Source: Candidatus Doudnabacteria bacterium (GTDB lineage Bacteria; Patescibacteriota; Doudnabacteria; UBA920; 2-01-FULL-50-11). Taken from it: a DNA stretch of 7,037 bases. Positions 4,078 to 7,037 of this stretch are shown one piece after another; position 1 is the stretch's first letter, and each line of letters opens with the position of its first letter. The stretch lies in assembly GCA_016205055.1 (NCBI GenBank), contig JACQJK010000049.1:1-7037 (forward strand), written 5' to 3'. Position numbers and translations under genes: made by a program. The notes beneath the pieces were generated by a model, which was not told the origin of the DNA, searched no databases, and worked only from the letters and a program-made list of their open reading frames with translations.

Positions 4078-6174
4078 ATGCGTCAGGCGAACCAACTGAA
4101 CATTATCGATCCTGTCTCAAAACTTCCCGGAGTCGGCGAGAAAAACGCCCAACGAATGAAACGCCTGGGCATTTTTACCGTGGACGATCTCGTGCATTAT
4201 TTTCCTTTTCGCTACGACGACCTGTCCCAAATCACTAACATCCGTGATCTAAAAACCGGCGGCCGCTACACCATAAGCGCGACCATCACACAAAAAAAAC
4301 TGCGCGGGACGCGCAATCCCCGCTTTAAAATTCTGGAAGCGCTGGCGCACGATAACACCGGCTCGATCTTTCTGGTCTGGTTTAATCAGCCATATCTCGA
4401 TGAAATTTTCAAAATCGGCGCGACTTACCTTTTTTCCGGCACGACCACATTTTACAAGACTCTCCAAATGCAAAACCCGATATGGGAAGAAACGCGCCCC
4501 GATCCCACCCATACCGGTCGCATCGTGCCGGTTTACCAACTGACGGCGGGAATTTATCCAAAATGGTTTCGGACTTTGATAAAAAAAGTTCTGTCCGCCC
4601 TTCCCGACCTTGCCGACCCTCTGCCAGAGGAAGTAAGATCGGGCGAAAAATTAATCCGTCACAACGACGCAATTCGCACGGTTCACTTTCCCCAATCGCA
4701 ACCAAAGCTGGAACAAGCAAGATATCGACTGGCTTTTGACGAATTGCTTTTTTATCAACTAAAAATCCTCCTCCACAAAAAACAGTTGAAGGAAGCTACG
4801 GGAATTCCCATTCCTTTCAACCGGGAAATTGCCAAAAAGTTCGTTTCCGCCCTGCCCTTTACCCTGACCGACTCGCAAAAAATCGCGGCTTGGGAAATAA
4901 TCAAAGACCTCTCCCGCGCCCAGCCGGCTAACCGCCTGCTGGCCGGCGACGTGGGCAGCGGAAAAACGGTAGTCGCGGCATTAGCAACGCTCCAAACGCT
5001 TTGCGCGGGCCGAAACGCGGTCTTTATGGCTCCCACCGAAATTTTAGCCAAGCAGCATTTTGAAACCTTTACCGGACTGCCTGAAATCAAGCGCTTCCCA
5101 ATAGTGCTTCTAACCTCGTCTAACACTTTGCTGTTTGAAAAAAACGCGGTCGCTTTGGTGAAAAAACCCCAATTGCTAAAAATGCTTCCGCAAATTAATC
5201 CGTTCGTGCTCATTGGCACCAGCGCGTTGATTCAAAAAAATACCGCACTGCCCTCTTTTGGCTTAACGATTATCGACGAGCAGCACCGCTTTGGCGTGCA
5301 ACAGCGAGCAAAGCTCGCTGTTCGCAGACTAACGCGGAATGAAACGCGGCTTGTGCCGCATTTTCTGTCCTTAACCGCCACCCCGATTCCCAGAACCCTT
5401 GCCCTGACGCTTTACGGCGATCTGGATGTTTCTCAAATCACCCAAATGCCAACCGGCCGAAAGCCGGTCGCCACCGCGGTCGTTGCGGAGCCAGAACAGG
5501 CCCGCGCGTTTGGCGAAATTGAAAAACAGATTAAACAAGGCCGGCAAGCGTTTGTGGTCTGCCCGATCATCGACCCCTCGGATGCTTTGGGCGTCAACTC
5601 CGCCACGGCGGAATACGAGCGTTTGAAAAGCGAAATTTTCAAAACTCGGCGCTTAGGACTCTTGCACGGTCGCCTTGCGCCTCGAGAAAAGCAAAAAACC
5701 ATCACCCAGTTCAAAAATCAGGAACTGGACATTTTGGTGGCCACGCCCATTGTCGAGGTCGGTATGGATTTCCCCAACGCCACCGTCATGCTGATCGAAG
5801 GCGCCGAACGGTTTGGGCTGGCCCAACTGCACCAACTTCGCGGCCGCGTCGGACGCTCTCATCACCCATCTTTTTGCTATCTTTTGGCAGTAAATCACTC
5901 CGGTAAAAGTCGTAAGCGCCTGGAAGCGCTGACCCAACATCACAACGGGCTGGAGCTTGCTGAAATCGACCTGAAACTCCGCGGCCCGGGCGAACTTTAC
6001 GGCCGTCTCCAGTCGGGTTATCCCCAATTCAAAATCGCCGACGTTTTTGATACCGACCTCCTCCTAAAAACCCACCAACACGCCCGCGCAATTTTAGAAA
6101 AATACGACCAAAACTCTCTCCCGCAACTGTTTGCAAAAATCCCTTATTTACACAGCGAAACGCACCCGGAATAG
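4078..6174 (+). CDS. recG: ATP-dependent DNA helicase RecG
   Basis: A complete 698-residue RecG, a double-stranded DNA translocase that regresses stalled replication forks and processes branched recombination intermediates in the cytoplasm. In order: an N-terminal helix-hairpin part with KLPGVGEKNAQRMKRLGI (15-32) and YFPFRYDDLS (41-50); the OB-fold wedge domain (about 60-140) that splits the fork; helicase lobe 1 with Walker A GDVGSGKT (290-297), motif Ia APTEILAKQH (318-327), DEQH box in IDEQHRFG (399-406) and TATPIPRT (433-440); lobe 2 with LLHGRLAPREK (528-538), the IVEVGMDFPNATV stretch (558-570), and LHQLRGRVGR (584-593) with its arginine finger; then the C-terminal RGPGE (635-639) and QSG (645-647), which belong to the TRG translocation region. 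Length is normal for the family. Variations are a GTSALIQ (380-386) where GTHALIQ is usual, and a shortened, altered loop at about 345-370. It has a good SD and a 59-bp gap upstream. Confidence 0.98.
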   Translation: MRQANQLNIIDPVSKLPGVGEKNAQRMKRLGIFTVDDLVHYFPFRYDDLSQITNIRDLKTGGRYTISATITQKKLRGTRNPRFKILEALAHDNTGSIFLVWFNQPYLDEIFKIGATYLFSGTTTFYKTLQMQNPIWEETRPDPTHTGRIVPVYQLTAGIYPKWFRTLIKKVLSALPDLADPLPEEVRSGEKLIRHNDAIRTVHFPQSQPKLEQARYRLAFDELLFYQLKILLHKKQLKEATGIPIPFNREIAKKFVSALPFTLTDSQKIAAWEIIKDLSRAQPANRLLAGDVGSGKTVVAALATLQTLCAGRNAVFMAPTEILAKQHFETFTGLPEIKRFPIVLLTSSNTLLFEKNAVALVKKPQLLKMLPQINPFVLIGTSALIQKNTALPSFGLTIIDEQHRFGVQQRAKLAVRRLTRNETRLVPHFLSLTATPIPRTLALTLYGDLDVSQITQMPTGRKPVATAVVAEPEQARAFGEIEKQIKQGRQAFVVCPIIDPSDALGVNSATAEYERLKSEIFKTRRLGLLHGRLAPREKQKTITQFKNQELDILVATPIVEVGMDFPNATVMLIEGAERFGLAQLHQLRGRVGRSHHPSFCYLLAVNHSGKSRKRLEALTQHHNGLELAEIDLKLRGPGELYGRLQSGYPQFKIADVFDTDLLLKTHQHARAILEKYDQNSLPQLFAKIPYLHSETHPE

Positions 6175-6180
6175 GGGTCT

Positions 6181-6209
6181 TTGACGACAAACGGTAAAAG
6201 GAGTATGAT
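6181..6209 (+). promoter_or_regulatory. Near-consensus sigma-70 promoter after recG
   Basis: TTGACG (6181-6186), a 17-base spacer, then TATGAT (6204-6209): each hexamer is one mismatch from consensus and the spacing is ideal. Transcription would start near 6216. The -35 begins six bases after the recG stop, with no terminator between, so recG transcripts may read through. This is the best housekeeping promoter in the window. Confidence 0.8.
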
Positions 6210-6318
6210 CGAATTAGAAAAAAGAAAGGAGGATATAATCAAAACCCAAAAGCAGGGCTACTGTTCCAGTTCGATTCGAAGTGAATCTCATGTAAAGGAG
6301 AAAGAAAGTGGAGTTTGA
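6205..6318 (+). other. Short leader ORF with orphan Shine-Dalgarno site
   Basis: A 37-codon open frame runs from ATG 6205 to TGA 6316-6318 and overlaps the next gene by 11 bases. The ATG lies inside the -10 hexamer, so it would not be transcribed from the promoter at 6181-6209. A perfect ten-base SD, AGAAAGGAGG (6223-6232), lies within this frame, but no ATG, GTG or TTG follows at usable distance; only ATA (6235) and ATC (6238) do, both in frame. The region also holds a GATTC/GAATC hairpin (6272-6286) and an ATG-TAA start-stop at 6290-6295. It could encode a leader peptide from a rare start codon, or be a ribosome standby site. Confidence 0.3.
6294..6300 (+). promoter_or_regulatory. Ribosome binding site of the 112-residue protein
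   Basis: AAAGGAG followed by seven bases and the GTG at 6308: ideal spacing and strength. It decides the GTG start and supports this frame as a true gene. Confidence 0.75.
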
Positions 6319-6646
6319 CGAACCGACAGCAGTAAAGTTGTTGAACGGGGTCACCCTGGGGAGTATCACCAACACCAAGGAGCTAGACGAATGGCTTCAA
6401 GGCATCACGTGGCGCGAACCCCAGAGGGTGAAAACCCTTAACCGCAGCGGCCACAGCGCTCTGCCATGCGCGGCAACCGCCGGCTGGCAGATGATCGGAA
6501 AGGGAACATATCGCTGGACCGGCTCGCGGATGGCGATTCTCATCTGCGACTCGATCTGCGCAATCGTACCCGTCACGGCTGTGGAGCTCGAAGTAGAAGC
6601 ACCGCCCGCAGCACCAACCCTGCAACCGCAACCCGCCTCTGCCTGA
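6308..6646 (+). CDS. Unrecognised 112-residue protein
   Basis: I do not recognise a family. The N-terminal half is soluble and mixed-charge (EFDEPTAVKLLNG at 2-14, NTKELDEWLQGITWREPQ at 22-39), possibly a short helical domain. The middle, about 53-90, has three cysteines (54, 80, 84) and a hydrophobic stretch RMAILICDSICAIVPVTAV (74-92), which might be a core strand pair or a single weak membrane segment. The last 20 residues are Pro/Ala/Gln-rich, like a disordered tail. Codons favour C or G at the third position (ATC, ACC, GGC), unlike the A/T-tolerant genes upstream, which hints at a different origin. A strong SD and its own promoter support expression. It is followed by a long structured RNA tail and a terminator. 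Confidence 0.65.
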   Translation: MEFDEPTAVKLLNGVTLGSITNTKELDEWLQGITWREPQRVKTLNRSGHSALPCAATAGWQMIGKGTYRWTGSRMAILICDSICAIVPVTAVELEVEAPPAAPTLQPQPASA

Positions 6647-6650
6647 AAAT

Positions 6651-6850
6651 GATCCCCTAAGGGACCGAGGGCTTGCCCGAAATCCCAGACGCGCTCGCCT
6701 TGCCACTCACGCAAGGCCGCGCGGTGAGTGGGATGATTGAGGGCAGGGGCCCGCTGGCAACCAAGATTGGTGTTTATCCACGAAAGTGGCAACACACGAT
6801 CCCGCACCAAGCCAGCGGCTCATTCCGGCAACGCCGCCGGATTTTTTTTT
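6651..6850 (+). ncRNA. Highly structured RNA region ending in a terminator
   Basis: About 200 bases without a supported gene that can fold strongly. The left arm nests three helices: ATCCCA/TGGGAT (6682-6687/6729-6734), CGCGC/GCGCG (6690-6694/6719-6723) and GCCTTGC/GCAAGGC (6697-6703/6711-6717). The loop CACTCAC (6704-6710) is exactly complementary to GTGAGTG (6724-6730), giving a possible pseudoknot or alternative fold. Outside this, TTGCCC (6673-6678) can pair with GGGCAG (6741-6746). The right arm has CCGCTGGC/GCCAGCGG (6751-6758/6811-6818), TTGGTG/CACCAA (6767-6772/6805-6810) and CCAC-GAAA-GTGG (6778-6789), with GTGTT/AACAC (6770-6774/6791-6795) as a competitor. I checked for signs of RNase P RNA, tmRNA, SRP RNA, hammerhead and common riboswitches and saw none. 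It could be a 3' UTR, a processed small RNA or a cis-regulator. Confidence 0.5.
6824..6850 (+). terminator. Strong intrinsic terminator
   Basis: TCCGGC (6824-6829) and GCCGGA (6836-6841) form a six-pair GC stem with loop AACGCC, followed at once by nine T residues (6842-6850). This is the clearest terminator in the window and ends the transcript started near 6216. Confidence 0.9.
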
Positions 6851-7037
6851 GGAACGGAACTCCGCGCGGCCAAGCTGCGCGGTATCTTGTGAAATTCTTC
6901 CGAAGCCCCAACACCCTTTGAATTACGAAACGGCAAAATTTTATTCTTCGACCTTGTGGAGAAGCTAAAATTTTGGCTTAGATGCTATAAAAGGTTCTCG
7001 ACCATTCGGCAGACTCATGGTGGTGACTCCTCGGCCA
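6851..7037 (+). promoter_or_regulatory. Intergenic hairpins and a possible promoter
   Basis: No supported gene. CCGCGC/GCGCGG (6862-6867/6877-6882) is a GC hairpin with no T-run. CAAAATTTTA (6934-6943) and TAAAATTTTG (6966-6975) form a 10-bp inverted repeat, continued inward by TTCT/AGAA (6944-6947/6960-6963). Directly after it, TG at 6983-6984 and TATAAA at 6986-6991 make an extended -10 with no clear -35, so transcription may start near 6998 for a gene beyond the right edge. An ATG at 7017 stays open to the end but lacks an SD, and I cannot support it as a start. Confidence 0.4.

Noticed and set aside
6778..6789. Hammerhead ribozyme suggested by CGAAAG in a hairpin
   Set aside because: The required CUGAUGA core is absent, and GAAA here is simply a tetraloop cap.
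6397..6810. 137-codon minus-strand frame opposite the 112-residue gene and RNA tail
   Set aside because: No SD or domain, and it crosses the strong hairpins. The plus-strand gene has promoter, SD and terminator in proper order.
6754..6818. Cobalamin or SAM riboswitch suggested by AAGCCAG and GGCAACC motifs
   Set aside because: Only isolated short matches exist; the surrounding conserved boxes and junction layout of either class are absent.
6673..6921. 82-codon plus-strand frame through the structured RNA
   Set aside because: It runs through the terminator and its T-run and has no ribosome site; the RNA structure explains the region better.

Overview
The window reads as chromosomal DNA from a Candidate Phyla Radiation (Patescibacteria) bacterium, probably a parcubacterial-type lineage. 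This is inferred from the gene set: an ECF sigma factor paired with a DUF5667 membrane protein, a short two-helix membrane protein of a type typical of these genomes, a lycopene-cyclase-domain membrane protein, tRNA genes without encoded CCA, and mostly absent Shine-Dalgarno (SD) sites. TGA is used as a stop codon, so the genetic code looks standard. All supported genes are on the + strand. The species cannot be determined from the sequence.

Layout. Positions 1-190 are non-coding, rich in GC palindromes, and end in a good ECF-type promoter. Positions 191-1785 hold a sigma/anti-sigma-like pair overlapping by ATGA. Positions 1786-2192 hold a weak terminator, an extended -10 promoter, GC palindromes and tRNA-Ser(UGA). 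Positions 2193-2669 encode a two-helix membrane protein. Positions 2670-3325 are a mosaic of two tRNA-Arg(GCG) genes, at least two tRNA-Arg remnants and more palindromes. Positions 3326-4018 encode an internally duplicated lycopene-cyclase-domain protein. Positions 4078-6174 encode a complete RecG. Positions 6181-6850 form a separate transcription unit: a near-consensus sigma-70 promoter, an orphan SD, an unrecognised 112-residue protein with a strong SD, a long foldable RNA tail and a strong terminator. Positions 6851-7037 hold hairpins and a possible promoter for a gene beyond the right edge.

Functional reading. The sigma factor and the membrane protein likely form an autoregulated envelope-signalling switch; the promoter motif in front of them fits recognition by the sigma factor itself. 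RecG is housekeeping DNA repair. The other membrane proteins have no assignable role.

Most unusual signal. All three intact tRNA genes have 5' leaders and 3' trailers that are complementary, with different sequences at each gene. Two continue the acceptor stem almost without a break. The third has a duplicated acceptor 3' strand that allows a competing 19-bp helix. One neighbouring tRNA-Arg remnant carries a 32-nt palindrome inserted exactly in its anticodon loop. The second point of interest is the 6181-6850 unit with its structured RNA tail.
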